Shown one piece after another: positions 39,701-53,845 of a stretch of 64,000 nucleotides of DNA (position 1 is its first letter; every line of letters starts with the position of its first letter). The DNA is from Atrichornis clamosus. Taxonomy: Eukaryota > Chordata > Aves > Passeriformes > Menuridae. The DNA is taken from assembly GCA_013400975.1 (NCBI GenBank), contig WBMZ01004782.1:62001-126000 (forward strand). The letters are read 5' to 3'. The notes beneath the pieces were generated by a model. That model was not told the origin of the DNA, did no database searches, and worked only from the letters and a program-made list of their open reading frames with translations. The position numbers were made by a program, and so were the translations under genes.

Positions 39701-42700
39701 TTTGGTTTTATTTCTTAAATTCATTCAATTAACTTTTACTTTAAAAAAATGATAATGTTATATATCAGTTGTATATAAAAGCCAAAGATCTTTTTATGGT
39801 GCTTTCTAATTCAACTTTTATTCTTACAGCTTCAGCAGTAAGTATCAAAGAACAACAATAGTAGTCAGCGGGAGTTTTCCCATTGACTTCAATGAAATCA
39901 TACTTAGATCTGAGCTGAGTACATTTGAAAATCTCACCCACTATTAAGCAATTCTGAAAAACAACACAGGGGTGCCTACAATTCAACATTTGCCATCCAA
40001 AAGAGAGAAAACCCTTCAGAAATCTTTCTTTACTAATGGTAAAAATAGCTATTTCTTTCAAACTACTTTCATTAGTCAGTCTTGGATCACTGTGCAGAGG
40101 TTGATATCATACTTCCCACTTCATGGACAGAGAGGAGGAGGTATAGTGAGTGGAGTGACTTGTTCACCTCAGCATTTGTGCAGACATTCAATGCTGATAG
40201 AAGGTCCAAGGTGATTTAGAAGAGTGGTGCTTCAACAAAAAAAAATACAGTTTGGGGATATAATCACATGAATCAGGAAACATACTTAAAATAAGGAAAT
40301 GGTATCATGGACTGGAGAAACTGAAGTGGGCTCTGCAATCATAATAAACCTACTTACAGTGCTGTGCTTCAGAGCTCAGGCTCAGTAGCAAAGGCTCCTC
40401 CACCCTGCGCTGGCTGCTGTAGGACCTCCCGGCAGTGACTGAGGTGAAGAGTTCTGACTTTTCACAGACTAATCATAAAAATGACAAAAGTGCTTAAGTC
40501 TTAAACTTTGTCTAGTTTTCACTTCTGATCAAATGTATTTCATTGTGCACTCAGAGTTTGCTCATGCTTTAGTGGAAATGTTCAAAAGCAAAAAAACCCA
40601 CTGGTTAAGTTCATGTGAAACAGCAGCATAGTTTTCATAGTTTGGTTGAGAGCAGTGCCAAATTTACTGCTTTGCTGTGTCTCTGAACTCATGAAATAAA
40701 GACTGGGCCTGAGATCCAAGCACCCACAATTAGGTTTCTGTTTATCTTTATCTTTATCTTAGTGTCCAAGCTTTCATTATTGCCAATAGAGCCCAGAAAG
40801 GAATTCAGCTTGGGACTTAATTCAGTTGCCTAATCACAGACATTTAGCACTAATTTGAGACTTACAGAGATAATTAACAAGGATTCATGGGTTTGCATAT
40901 ATGACACAAGACTTATAGGAACTTCACTTCACCCTGAAATATCAGATAGATACTAGCCAAAATATTCTCACAGCTCAAGTGACAGTGGATAGGTGGATAT
41001 CTGAACTGAGCTGATTATTGACCATAATGTGAGTTTATAATTTTAATATGTAGATATATAGGTAGCCTCATTAAGCTTTCTTAATTAAAATGGAATTTTA
41101 TCTTCTATAGTGAGTATATTGCATGAGTTTACAGAAACTGGATTGACAGAAGAGCTCAAGCAGCATTGAATACTTGGTTTCTTGTGTTTGCAGGAATAAA
41201 ATTAAGAATAAATCCAGCACTTCTAGTCTAACCAGTTCACCTGAAAAGAATGCAGACTAGAACTCACATAGCAATAGAGGCAATGAGCTAACAGAGTTCA
41301 GTTCAGTTCAATGAATCAACAACTAATGTCATGCTAGTTGCCCTATGCAGCCTACTTTGACTTCCAGCGCTTTTTTCAGAGAGTGAGATACTCCTATAGA
41401 CACTATTTTTCATCCCTGTGGGGATATCTCAGGTAACCTAGAGTATTTCAAAAAACAGTAACTGCGTTCTCTGTTTAGGCAACTGAATTTAGCCCTTAAT
41501 GTACGAATTGTAAGGGAAAATAATTAATATTGATGTCTGAGTTTCTTGAGAAATGAAGCTAAAAACAGCAGAAAATAAAAGGTAGCATGTAAGAATAAGC
41601 ATAAGCATACACTTATCTAGACCGTTGTGAAGCAGCGTTAGAAAAACAATTAAAAGCAAATAATGCACAGAGGATGAAGATATTAACCAGGAGAAATGTG
41701 CCTGACCAAAGGACAAAGTGAAAACTTCAACGAGTCAATTATCTCCTGATCACAATTATATTTATGGCTTGTAACATATATGCTAGAACATTTTTAAGAA
41801 AATAAAGACAGAAACATCCATAAATGAACTTGGAAGGAGAAAAATGCTTTGATGTAGAATTATTTTAATCTCTTTGTGTTTCTATACCATAAACACTCAA
41901 ATCTGAGTGAACAGCTTCCATCATAATTTGTTGTTGAGGAAGAGAAACAGACACTTTCACAGTCGGTAAAACAGTCTCTTCTAGACATATGTATTAAGAT
42001 GAGATGAATCTTTCTTTAGAACTGTTTCTCTCCACTGAGTAAACTGACAACTTTCTTCTTCTAACTTTCATGAGTAAAAGCAGGTCTCAGACAATGCTGT
42101 CATTTGATATCCTTCATCCAGCAGAGCTGTTATTTGTACGGTCCTGTAGAAACTCTCTCTGTTTTATCTATTCTGTATGTAGGAGAAAATCACTGAAAAA
42201 CTTATGACACTGTAAGTTTAAATTGGCATGAGCATCCTGAGCATTTCAGACACATATCTTTTTCCTCTTAGATGTGGCTGCATCAATAAACACGTATGTA
42301 AGAATATGAAGGAGTGTCAGTCGAATGAAGATCAAACTGAACAAAGTATAAATAATAATTATAGAAAAAAGAGGATGTTCATTATGGCTTCTAGTAAAAA
42401 AAAGCTGCTGACTGGTGAAGTCAAGTTTGGAAAAAGTGAGGTCTGCTTCATATTCTTGCAATTTTTCTCTATTATCATCTTGGACTATTGTAGAACCCTT
42501 CATTGTAATTACTTAATAAAAACAAAGGCAATGTGTATTTGGCATTGTTCAAAAAAACAGAGACCAGGAAAAGTTGTATTTGTATCTTCATTGGGGGATC
42601 TGGACACTACAGTGATAAAATATTAAGACTGTTTAGCTGATAGATAGTAGGGAGGAATGTAAATTGGTGCTTTAGTGTTAGCTCACAGGGATCAAAAAGA

Positions 42701-45700
42701 GGAGGGCTGGATGCTTTTCCCAGCTGCCTTACTGGCTAAGTATGTTATAAGCAGAGAGTAGTTTGATTAAGATAAGTAAGCTCATGAGAATTTGGCTCTT
42801 AGACTCATTATCCTTAAAAATGTACTCTGAGTCTGACCTAACATTTATATACTCTGAGAGCATAAAAAAAAGAAAAGGTATTATAAAAACTATATAATGG
42901 ATTTTGTTTGGGGGTTTTTATTTCTTTGTTTGTTTGATATGATTTTTTTCTGTTTTGTTTTGCTGAGTTTTTTTGTTTTATTGTTTTACTAGAGATCTGG
43001 TGGTCAAAAGAAGAAGATATAAAGAAGAAAAGGCTACATGGTCTAAAAGGTAAATGAAAAGACACCAATTCTGATGATGGAAAAAATCAATAATAGGATA
43101 CTAGCTGTCTTCACGTTGGCTTGGGTAGTTGGGCAAGATTTCTGGAAAAGAAAATTGATTTGAACTCAAGTTAGAAAAATCAAGTATGTAGCTCAAAAAT
43201 CTATAAGTGAAAAAGAAATATAACAACTTTGAGTCAGTCTCTTTATTTTTCCAATCACATTTTAAAAAAATTGTTATTTGGTGACATTATTTAATTATTT
43301 TTCAAATGTACCTGTTGTGTTCTGCTGGAGAAAGAATTTATTAGGTTATATAAAGAAAATATGAGCTTAGTTTCACAGATAAAGCCAGAATATTAAATTT
43401 GCCTAATAAAATTTCATAGTCATACATAGCCATAGCCCATTTTGCTGCAGTGCTGGATGCAAATAATACAATTGTCATTTCAAAATGACAAACTTTTTCC
43501 TTCAGTCTTAAGACAAATTAGTTTGAATAAATGTTAACACATGTTCCATGTCAAAAAGTGTCCAAATATTATCATATATGATTTTCTATAAAGAAGAGAA
43601 ATCTTATAATCCATATGGTAAATGGTGAACTGGTTACAGATCTTACTGTGGCATGCCTCTTGAAAATTCATTTATTTAAACTGCAAGAAGCAAGTGACAC
43701 TGAACTTCCTTCCTCTGTGTGGATTGTGTTTGCTGACCTCTGCTAGGGCCAGAAATACTGCTGTGAGATGCTGTCACTTCCTTCACAGTTGTAACTTGGC
43801 ACTGTGGCTATTGTCCCTTCAGCAGGGATCCCTTGATTTGGTGTGAGATCTGAAGGCATCGCCTGCACCTGGTATATTTATAAACTGACATATGTTGCTG
43901 TGATTCTGAATCTTGACTGTCCAAGGCAATAGAATGAAAAATAACAGAGGTAACATGCCTTCATATATACTTTTTTTTTTTCAATAGCTCACTATTTTAA
44001 GTCTGCAACTTAATTCATTCATATATCTTGTCCAAAACCTTGTTCAAGCTTGATTTAAATACTGCATTTAAATATTGCAATGTGTGGAATGAAGAAAGTT
44101 TTTTTGCCAGTACTAAACACTTCCCATGTAATAAAATTGACAATGCCTTTAGAAAAGTGATATTTTGTTGCATTGCAGTTTGCCTACCTTACTTTCAAGC
44201 AGCATTTTGCTTTTGTTGCAAGATAAACTAATATTAAGAATCCAAGTATAATTCTGCTCTTGGCCAGGTTCCTTGAAATGTGTCTGCATTCTATTTATAG
44301 ATATCTGGCTTAGGTAGTGATTATCAAGATTAAAAAGTGCACTTGCCTTTAGTCATAGATATGTTTTTTTATCCTTTAATATGAATCTGAAAGCACAATT
44401 CAAAATAAAAATTGAAGTGTTTATACTGTGAAAAGTTTGCATAACTTTGCAAGAATTTTATGTGTTCTCAGTCATATGAATGCTTCGCAGTATTATTTAA
44501 ATTATTCTCAACTAAATAGATTCCTATGTAAAGAAATACAATTATGCCTCATATGGTTATTTTATGGGCCTTAGCAAGATGAAGTCTTTAGAGTATATGG
44601 CACATGCATATTAAGGTTATCAGAAAACAAAAGGTAGGCATGATGAACATAATAAAGCACAAGAGAGATTAAGACCTGATTTGAATGACCCCAACCCAAA
44701 GTTATTCACTTGATATCCTAGGATTCTAAAAGAGTCTTAAATAGAATAATTTTTTTTGCCACCACAGAAACATTAAAATCTTTCATTAGTTAAGCCTGGA
44801 GAATTCCAAGAGGGAATATTGACAGTCAAGGGCTTTTTTAATGTAGAACTGAAAAAGGCTTTCATACTTCAAGAAGTTACCATTGCTTTCTCTGGGTGCC
44901 GTTATAATTTTATGTTTTGATCAGAGGACTGTGCACTGCAAGAGGACAAATTGTTGCCTGAATCCCCCAGAGGAGGAAAAAAAAAAGGTAACAAACAAAA
45001 AAGCAAAAAAAACAAACAAAAAACACAACTAACCAAGCAAAAAATGTTATCACAATTTAAATCCACTGCAGAAAAGCACAATGCCGACTTGATAGCCAAG
45101 AAAGTTTCACTGGTTTGTTGGACTCATGACTGACTTAATTGGAACCTCATCTTATTTCAAATTAATGCAGAACAAAACTCCCCCTCATTCATGAAGACAA
45201 TCCTTGACTTAGTAGTTACACCTCGTAGTCAGCACCTGCATGACTTCATTGGCTTCTGGTTGAGTCTGGGCTGTTATAAAAGTGGCAGTGCTTAGGATGC
45301 TTGTCAATTTTCAAGTTTAACTTAGACACTGTGGCTACATCAAACCACATCCATACTTATTTTTGTTGTGTTCCTATTGCAGTAATTCATACATTCATAT
45401 TCATACATATAGAAGAGAACTTTATATATATACATATTTAATTCACATATTCATTTCAGTATTCATAAATTCCTCACAATATATATCTTACAATCTAAAA
45501 AAAAGCGTAAATGGCACAGCAAAAATACAACCATCACAACTGAAGACAAACATGGCACGGTAAATCAGCCTATAGATTTGATACTACTGCATGAGACGCT
45601 TGAAGAACTGCTATTTAAATTATATTTCCTGTTTCAGTCTTGTTTGAATTTACAATAACTTTCTTGGAATAAATCTGCTGTCTACTATGATTCTAGATGC

Positions 45701-48700
45701 TGACAATAATGCAAATCAAAACAAAACTTGACCCTTAAAATATCTACTACTTTTTTTTTTTTATTTACTGCATTTTATTTTTTTTAGTTTAGTTTTATCA
45801 CCAGTTTTCTAAGACATAAGATATATAGGAAAGGACCATGTATTACAGTTGTACTTGTCTATCACATTCATAATATAATTTTTAAAAAGTACCAACCAAT
45901 TAAATTCATAATTAGATTCTGAACTAACATTTACTAAGAGTACAGTATTCAGATTCTTTCAGTTTTCTTTTGTTGCAGTTTATTATATGTTTGCCCAAAA
46001 AAATTAAAATATAGCTCTTGCTACTACCACTGTATATGATAATATGAAATATCTTCTCCGAAATTCTAAACAGGACAGGTATTAATTTAATTGACAATCA
46101 GTGTTTGCACCTGTGGAAGTCAGTACATGATAAAATTTCAAGATTAGAACTTCCAGGGTAATTTTCTTCTTTTGTGTCAGAAATTGCAATTGCTTGGTAG
46201 ATGTAAGTTCATGTGAAAATGTGATAGTAGGGAACAATGCATCACTGTATTTTTCTCTTATTAGCATTTTCCTGATCAAAAGTTTACTAATGAATCCAGA
46301 AAAAAAATATCAATAAATATATATGAGTCAATATGCTTTCAACTTTACAGAAAATCACATTGCCTGAAATATTTCAGCAACCAGTAGGGTAAACACCTAC
46401 CTATTTTCATTGTTACTTTCTAAAATGAAGGCTTATTAAGAGTATATACTATACTTCAAATTGTAGAATTGCTTTTCCCACAAAGTTACTATTTCTAAAT
46501 CCAAACTGCCAAAGACTGCTCTATGAGCCTCTTCCAGCTGTCTGACTTATTTTTTGTTCTTGTTTTGGTTTCTCATTTATAAATTTGAAAGGGTGTGGGA
46601 AAATGCATTTCTATTCAAATGAATCTGCTTCTACATAATAAAACAAATGCTGCAATGTGATCCCTTTCAGGCAAACAGCTCAGGAAAGCAACTGCAAGCT
46701 TTTTCTTACTTCACTGCTATGCTTTATTGCCGAAGTAAAACACTTCAGGGAGGTATTAAATATGCATGCTATTCTTTTTTCTAATTTTAGTGTGAGAATT
46801 ACCCTCAGAACTGTGTTTATACAGTAGGCAGAATATAGCAGATCTGTGGCAGAGTTAAGAAACCCGTGAGGAGGTATCAAAGTTTATGCATCTTACTTCA
46901 AATTAAATCTCTGCATCAGCAGGGCATTTTCCTCTTATCTTTAATAGAGGCAAGGAGATGGGTTGAGAAATGTGTTAGGTGCCTTGTGCTTCGCTGTCAT
47001 TTTTATCCTTCCTTCTCTAAAAGTAAAGAGACCCATTAAAACTATTCATGATAAGCTCTAAAATGTTATTTGATATCATTTGGTTTTACAGTTCTGTGAG
47101 ATATTTTGCTTTTTCTGGGAGTCCTGAGTCGGAATAATTTTAAGTATATGCATCAACTAAAAATATTATGCCTTCCAGAGCCATCTTTTCTGAGTATTTA
47201 AGCTTTCATTTTGGAACTAAAATCTTCCATCTGAAGTCAATTTATGTTTCACTAGGACTTGGTATTTTTTGTGGGATTAATTTACCACAGTCATTGTCCA
47301 AATTTCTTTTCTAAATGACATATTGACTATTTTTTATTTGAAATTAGAAGATAAAAGTAATATGCTCTCAAAAACCCCCCCTAAAAATGACACAATTAAT
47401 AACTTAATTCAGGTTAGTATATAAGCATCTGCTTCAAACTGATTATTTAATTTCAGTACCATCAAAGTCAGTGGAAGTTAAGGATATCTCTAAATTTCAA
47501 TGTGTATTAATATGCCTGGAAACAATGTCTACAACTACATATCTGAAAGAATTCAACATTCATTTTCTAATTCGAGGACATGGCAGGACTATGACCAAAT
47601 GGGAGCCAGTGAACTACTTGCAACACTACTCTAATAGCTTTTTAAGGACACTTAATAAGGTTGTAGGTACTAATGTAACCTATTGTTTCTAGTCATGGGC
47701 AACTTTGAGAAAATAGATATTTCATTACTCAGTTAAGTGCTCTGAATTGCTAGGGTTTTTTGTGAAAATGCACTAATCACTGAATCTGAATGCCTCATTT
47801 GGACTGAAGGTTCTGCTTGCATCTCTGTACATAAAAGCTAAATGATGAAATACCTAGTGGTCATCTCCCTTGAAGGTCTGATCTAAATTCAATGAAATAA
47901 ATTAGAAAACTTTCCACTGACTTCAGTTACCACAGGAGCCAGCTTTTTCAGCTTTTACTCACAGTGTTCCCAAGCAGCTCAGTATGAGTTGTACATGGCC
48001 AAGATCTGGATAAAAAGGAAGTGACTTGGGCAGCAGTCTTATTAGACTAATTGAAAGTATTTTCTATTTTTAACACTAACATGGTTTTTCAGAAGACGAG
48101 ATTGCACATAAATTGTTTTTATCCAAACTGAAAGCAAATACATTTGAAAAACAATTCTCTTCCATTATGTCTCTTCATGATGTTGTGTACAAACACAGGA
48201 ACTCGGAATATGTGAGATAAACTAGGTATGAAACAGCGTAATCAAATATGGAAGCATCACTCAAATGTATTAATAAGAGAAATACAGCGTAGTTTTAGCA
48301 TCTCTGCCATTATCAATCCTCTGCTGGCCACAGGACTCCCCATGCCTTACATTTTTTGCAATATCTAGTCTAGTCAGTCTGTTGTTCTCAATTTTCTACC
48401 AGGTTCTGTCCTACCTCTCTGATATTCTGCTTAGTCTCTTCTTCTGGGATAACCAAACTTTGGCAATAATTTCAGAACCATCTTTACCAATCTGTCACAT
48501 TTTATTTTTGGTGACACTCATACACTGCTGTTGCTGTTCTGGATCTTCCCATACGTTATTTCACATTACTGTCCAATCCACTGCTATCCCTCCTTAAATA
48601 TTGACAATTTATTTAATTTTTTGTGGAACAACTTAGGACTTGATTTTTCTTGTACAGAACTAAATTGTAGGTTTTTAACGAGGAAATTACTGTATCAGTT

Positions 48701-51700
48701 TTATGAACATTCTTCCGGATGGGTAAATGCTGCAGTCAGCTCAAGAATATGTGCTATTTAGATCCCTCTTCACGATTCAAAAAGTTGTTTAGTAAGGATT
48801 TTACACTTATTACCAGAAGAGTAAGATCTATATTCAAATAGTTGTCAGGTGGAGGAGGACATGTTTTCAAAGTCTTGGGTAAATGCTCATGTTATTGTGT
48901 TAATGCCTACCATTATGTAATATGTTCATTTTGGTTTAATTGATTTTCTCTTTTGTATTTGTTCTTTTTGCTTATTTTGTGCTTCAGGTGCATTCCACAA
49001 AGTATGTCTTTATTTGAACTCCAGAACTGATTGAAAAATATCATTAACATTTCACAGATGTGAACATTTTTGCGGAACAATTGAAAGCACTTCTATTTCT
49101 CTATAGAAATGGCAGTCAAATAATCTGGTTTCATAATCAGTAATTGAAAGCGTGGAACTCTAATAATTTTGGACTGGCACTGGTCTACAGATCTTCTCTT
49201 CTCCATATGATTAAATTCAGTCTGGCCTAGGGCTGTTGTTAAGTCAAAGTTCTTACTGTGTAAGGACTTTTCAGTTGTAGACAGAAGAATAATCTGTGGT
49301 CTCAACCAAAACAAAAGTAAAATCCTGAAAATAAACAAGATAAAACACACTAATTGTCATCGGTTTGCATTACTGATTAGCAGGCTTAAACAAAGAAAAA
49401 AGGTCCTAAAGAGTGGATTTTATTCTCCACACCTTGGAAAAATATATAAGCAAACAAAGCACAGTCATCAGCATAGTTCATTTAGCACCAATTACATATC
49501 CATTACAGAAAAGGCATTTGCTATGCTAAAATGAATAATGCCTAGATTTTATGAGATTAAATTCCTTAGAAGACTGGCCATAGGTATGTCCTTGCATCAT
49601 AACATTGTTAAAAGTGAAAACAGTCTCTTTTTTATGCTATTTATTTAAATAGGCATGGAATTTGTAAGTTATATCTATAAAATATAATAATATATAATAA
49701 CATAATATATAATATGTGTACCTATTACATATGTAGTTTATGTACACCTATATACTGTCTATATGTTTGTGTGGTTGTGCATATTTACATGCACATGTGT
49801 TTGTGTGATTCAAATGGTAAAAATTGTTACTACGCTTCTGGTTTTAGCCTAATATTTGCAAAAACAATTTATTGGTTTGTAAACAGGTTTCTTTGTGTGC
49901 AGGTATGAGAGAGATGTAAAAAATCCCTGATTTTAGGACCTCTAAAATGTGTTAATTAATAATAGAGGAGTAGAAAACTGAAGACAGTAGCTGTATATAA
50001 GATCCACTTCTACTCTGTAAGAATATGTATATACACACATATATTTTCGGTTAGGAATCAAACAAATTTAAAGTATTTTTTTCTTTCTGAAGGAGAATTG
50101 AAGCCCTGGAGGTGTGAGATGTCTTCTTATGGAATTAAAAGCTGGGACAGTAGCTAATCTACACATATTTTATGAATTATATGCAATGGTGACAAAAGTG
50201 AGTGGTCTAATTAGGGCCTTTTCATAAACTGATCCATTGCCTTTATTTTCAATGAGAGATGACATTCAGAAACATGTCAAAAATCCTTCTATAGCAGTGC
50301 TTAAGTAATTTCTAGTGATGTTCTCCCTTGTCTCTATTTTTGATTGCTATCTAATGTATGGCTTAGGTTTTTTTGAAACTACTTGAAGGTTGCAGATAAA
50401 GTACTCCCTCATATTCTGTAGGTTACGGGCTTTGGAAGTCTGATTTATCTGCTTCTGTTCAGGAACTGCTGTTCTTAAGTCTAAGATGTATTCATATTTG
50501 TAAGCAAATGTAAATTTTTCAGGAGCTAAGGTAAACTTCTTACTATGTCATCTTGACTGATGTTTCATTGTGAAGTCTTTGTTCATTGATTTAAAACCTA
50601 TCTCACAAATCTACTTTAGATATATAAAAGTATATCTTGGCTTGGTAAGAGCCAAGTCTGCATTCATATTTGGACACCTGTTAACCAGAAGTACATTGCT
50701 TTGAAAAGAATGAAGCAACTAAAGTGGCCAGGGAATTAAGCTGATTTGATTTAAGATAAGTGGAGATTAAAAGAATGTTAGCATTCACAGATTTGCTAAG
50801 AGAGAGCAAAAAAGCTGCATGATAATCCCCTGGCTATCACTCAAAGATGTACATGGTAGAGATGGAAATGGAAAGGATCACAGAAAAACTGTATAAGTAG
50901 GAGGAAAGCAATATGATGAAATTGAAACAGTCAAAGTTGTTATGAAAATCAGAAATTTCCAAGTCTTTGATCCGATTTATTAGACTATAATTGTGTTGGG
51001 GAAACACTATATTAGTGGGATTATATAAATCAAACAGGACAAAGCATAAATACGTGGGATAACTATGTGCAGATGTGAAAGGCAGAAAAAATGGCTGTTT
51101 AAAAGCAAAGCACTTCTAATCTCTGGATTCTTTGACACAGATATGAGAGACAGAGGAACAATGAAGCAAAATCCAAGTATATGTTAAGGCTGAATCAAGT
51201 AATAGATATGGAGTGCTTAGATTGTCTTGCAATTCCAAATACGAGGACAAGATTGTTCGTGCCATGGAGTTCTATCAACAAAATTCCTCAATAATTAGAA
51301 TTTAGTCACATACAACCCTCATTAGAGCCACACAGCATTTCAGTCTGCCTCCTTAGTAGGACTTCTTTGCCCTGAAATTAATTATTTACTCATCTTAGCC
51401 TGAATGCTCACTTGCCAATGACAGTCTAATCTGTCATGCCTGCTCACAAGTGCCTGTTTTGAAGGAAAAGGTACTTCTCTTCAGGTTAGGACTCAAACAT
51501 GACTCAGATGCATGATCCAAGACCACCAACAAACCCCAAAACATACATGTGAGTTGCCACTGTCTATTTTGTGCATAAATATCATGTCTCATTTGATGGT
51601 TGTGATATAGCTTAAGAATGAAGTAGGAATTTGTAAGCTTGTTTTTTTGACCTTGTCAGATGGGAAGACTTTGAACTCTCATCTCCTAGAACACTGCTGT

Positions 51701-53420
51701 GACAACCAGTCTGTAATCCTCAGCAGGAGATCTTATGTTTTTTGAAGATAGATCACTGTGCTGTTGTGGCTGGGCCTGTAATGGAGTTAGGAGGAATGTA
51801 AGGTAATCTTATACAGCAGTTAGGGCTCACATATAGGGATGGAACTATCTGTAGAGAGATTGCAATAAAAAATGGTAGGCTTATATGCTATTTTCAACTT
51901 TTGGTTTTATTTGTTGGGTTTTTCAGGGTTTTTTTTCCTATTAGAAAGAAAAATCTCTCCTTGATTAAGTTTTATCCTCTGAAGGTGATGAGAAAAGCTG
52001 ATTCAGGTAGGTGAACAGGATGTTTATGCCTATCATTTCTTATCAGCTCTTATGCAGAAATTAGAATATGAATCTTTACTACTTCTGTAGGGGATTTAAT
52101 TACTCCTTTCAGGCATCTAAATTTTTGCTATGATAGTGTACCTAAATTAGAATGTCTATGTTCTACCTACAGTTGTTTTTGATTAACTGAAGGAACTGAG
52201 ATAAGTAAACATGCACATATATTAATTTAGTAAGTATGCAATAATTTGCCTGAGCTGAAAATGCATTAATACATAACACATACATTGACATGTATCAATA
52301 CATGGCAATGAAGAAAATTGCAAAAATGGCCACATCTCATATTACATATGAAATTTAGTCATATTCTGTCAAAAAAAAAATTAATTCTTCTCTCTGAAAA
52401 AGGGAAAAAGAGTTTTGCCTGTTTTAAAAAACACTTTACACATGAAGAGAATAAAAACTATGGGACAACAGGTGTAGTAGAAGCACAGAATATGAAAATA
52501 TAAAAACGTCTTATTTGTCTTCCATCTTTTTAATGAGCTTATACACAGGTCTAAGGTTTCAGATAATGTTTGAAAATTAATTATTCATTCCTGAAATCTG
52601 GGGAAATAAAGGTTTTATTCCTTTTCTAGATCCTTTTGTTAAATCTGTTAATCTATTTGAAATCTCATTCTGATCCTTCTTAATCAGTAAAGATTATGGT
52701 AATGTATTGGTTTAGTCATATTATGGGTTGATTGACTTCAACAGGTAAGGAAGAAAACACAATGCACTGTATGTGTTTAAAGGTAACACACAATATACCT
52801 ACTACACTTTGCAAGATAGCCATGTATACACACAGAAGTGTTTAGGTTTTGGGAATAGGGCCAGTCATATTTCTTAGGACTGAGAGATAGCAAAATCCTT
52901 CGGTCCGTTGAAAAACACTGGTTTAGTCGAAGAATTAACACATATTATTTAGGATCTGGCCTATTTTATGTCTTCTCATAAAGTTCAGGGACTACGAGCC
53001 TGAACGTAATGGAGTACTTGGTGAGGAGTTGAGTGCCAACACTTTCTTACCACAGCTTTTACTCCTGAAGTCTTTCAGATGCACCAGATACTGCCTTCTT
53101 GGACTTTTTTCTGTAACTTCTTTTAGCAATATAAACACCTTCCTTCCCAGTACTTCATTTATTTCCTGTTTTACATTGGAGAAGTTCAAGATAAACAAGC
53201 AAGTAAGTATATAAAAACCTGATGATTCTGGTCAATCTAACTGAACAAAAAATATTTCTCTGTGGCTTACTGCTGTTCATCAGAATGACAATTCCTTCAG
53301 CCTTGCTAAACAGAGTATCTACATAGGCTGATACATCAAGCTGTAGTCGTGTCTAATATCAGGAATGATCTGTCTCATAAGTTCATTTGCTCACCGCAAC
53401 CTTTGGCGTTTTTACATCTC
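36733..53420. other. Intergenic gene-desert DNA
   Basis: Nearly 17 kb of AT-rich DNA without recognised genes or transposons. Small features are a (TTATCT)n stretch near 40740-40760 and several T- or A-rich runs (45750-45785, 42900-42985). The longest frame (42228-42626, 132 codons) has no recognisable motif, a composition like the background and no splice or promoter context. Conserved non-coding elements may well be present, but they cannot be told from neutral DNA without alignment. Confidence 0.65.
40740..40760 (+). repeat. Short TTTATC microsatellite
   Basis: Three tandem TTTATC hexamers followed by a diverging fourth unit (TTAG). Minor simple repeat. Confidence 0.8.
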
Positions 53421-53845
53421 TGTATTTGGTTTACGTGGCAAGGTCTTGGCAGAAGGGGGATGGGCTATAAGGGTGGCTACTGTGAGAAAACTCCAAAAAC
53501 TGCTCCCATATTGGACAGAGACAGTTCTAGCTGGCTCCAAGATGGACCTGCTTGTGTCCATATCTGAGCCAGTCAGTGATGTTACAGCACCTGTGCCATG
53601 ACACATTTAACAAATGGTGAAAAGCATTGTGTACTAGCAGCTGTGAGAGAGGAGTGAGAATGTGTGAGAGAATAAGGTCACCGAAGACATAGGGGGAGGA
53701 GGTGCTCCAGGTGCCAGAGCAGAGATTCCCCTGTCCTTTTCTCAACCCACATGTTTTTAATCTTATTTTCTCTCTCTGTCCTGTTGATAGAGTAGGAGAG
53801 ATAAAGTTGCTTGTTGAGCACCTGGCAGCAAGTCAACCCATCACA
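53421..53845 (+). mobile_element. Shortened ERVL-like LTR, related to the 35.7 kb LTR
   Basis: The plus strand starts TGTATTTGGTTTACGTGGCA and runs through a GGGTGGCTACTGTGAGAA block, GGCTCCAAGATGGACC, a GTGATGTTACAGCACC region, a degenerate TATA-like ACACATTTAAC and GGGGGAGGAGGTGCTCCAG. It then passes abruptly into the family's 3' end (TCTCAACCCACATG, TTTTCTCTCTCTGTCC, GAGCACCTGGCAGC) and finishes CAACCCATCACA. The 5' blocks match the sense strand of the LTR at 35687-36727 (compare the GTGGCTTCTGTGAGAA-like block there). At 425 bp it lacks most of the middle, including the poly(A) signal. The flanking pentamers ATCTC and CTTTC agree at 3 of 5 positions, so no clean target duplication survives. 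It is older or more degraded than the other LTR and in the opposite orientation. Confidence 0.85.

Noticed and set aside
42228..42626. 132-codon open frame, plus strand
   Set aside because: No recognisable domain, background-like composition, and an overlapping minus-strand frame of similar quality; expected by chance in 64 kb.
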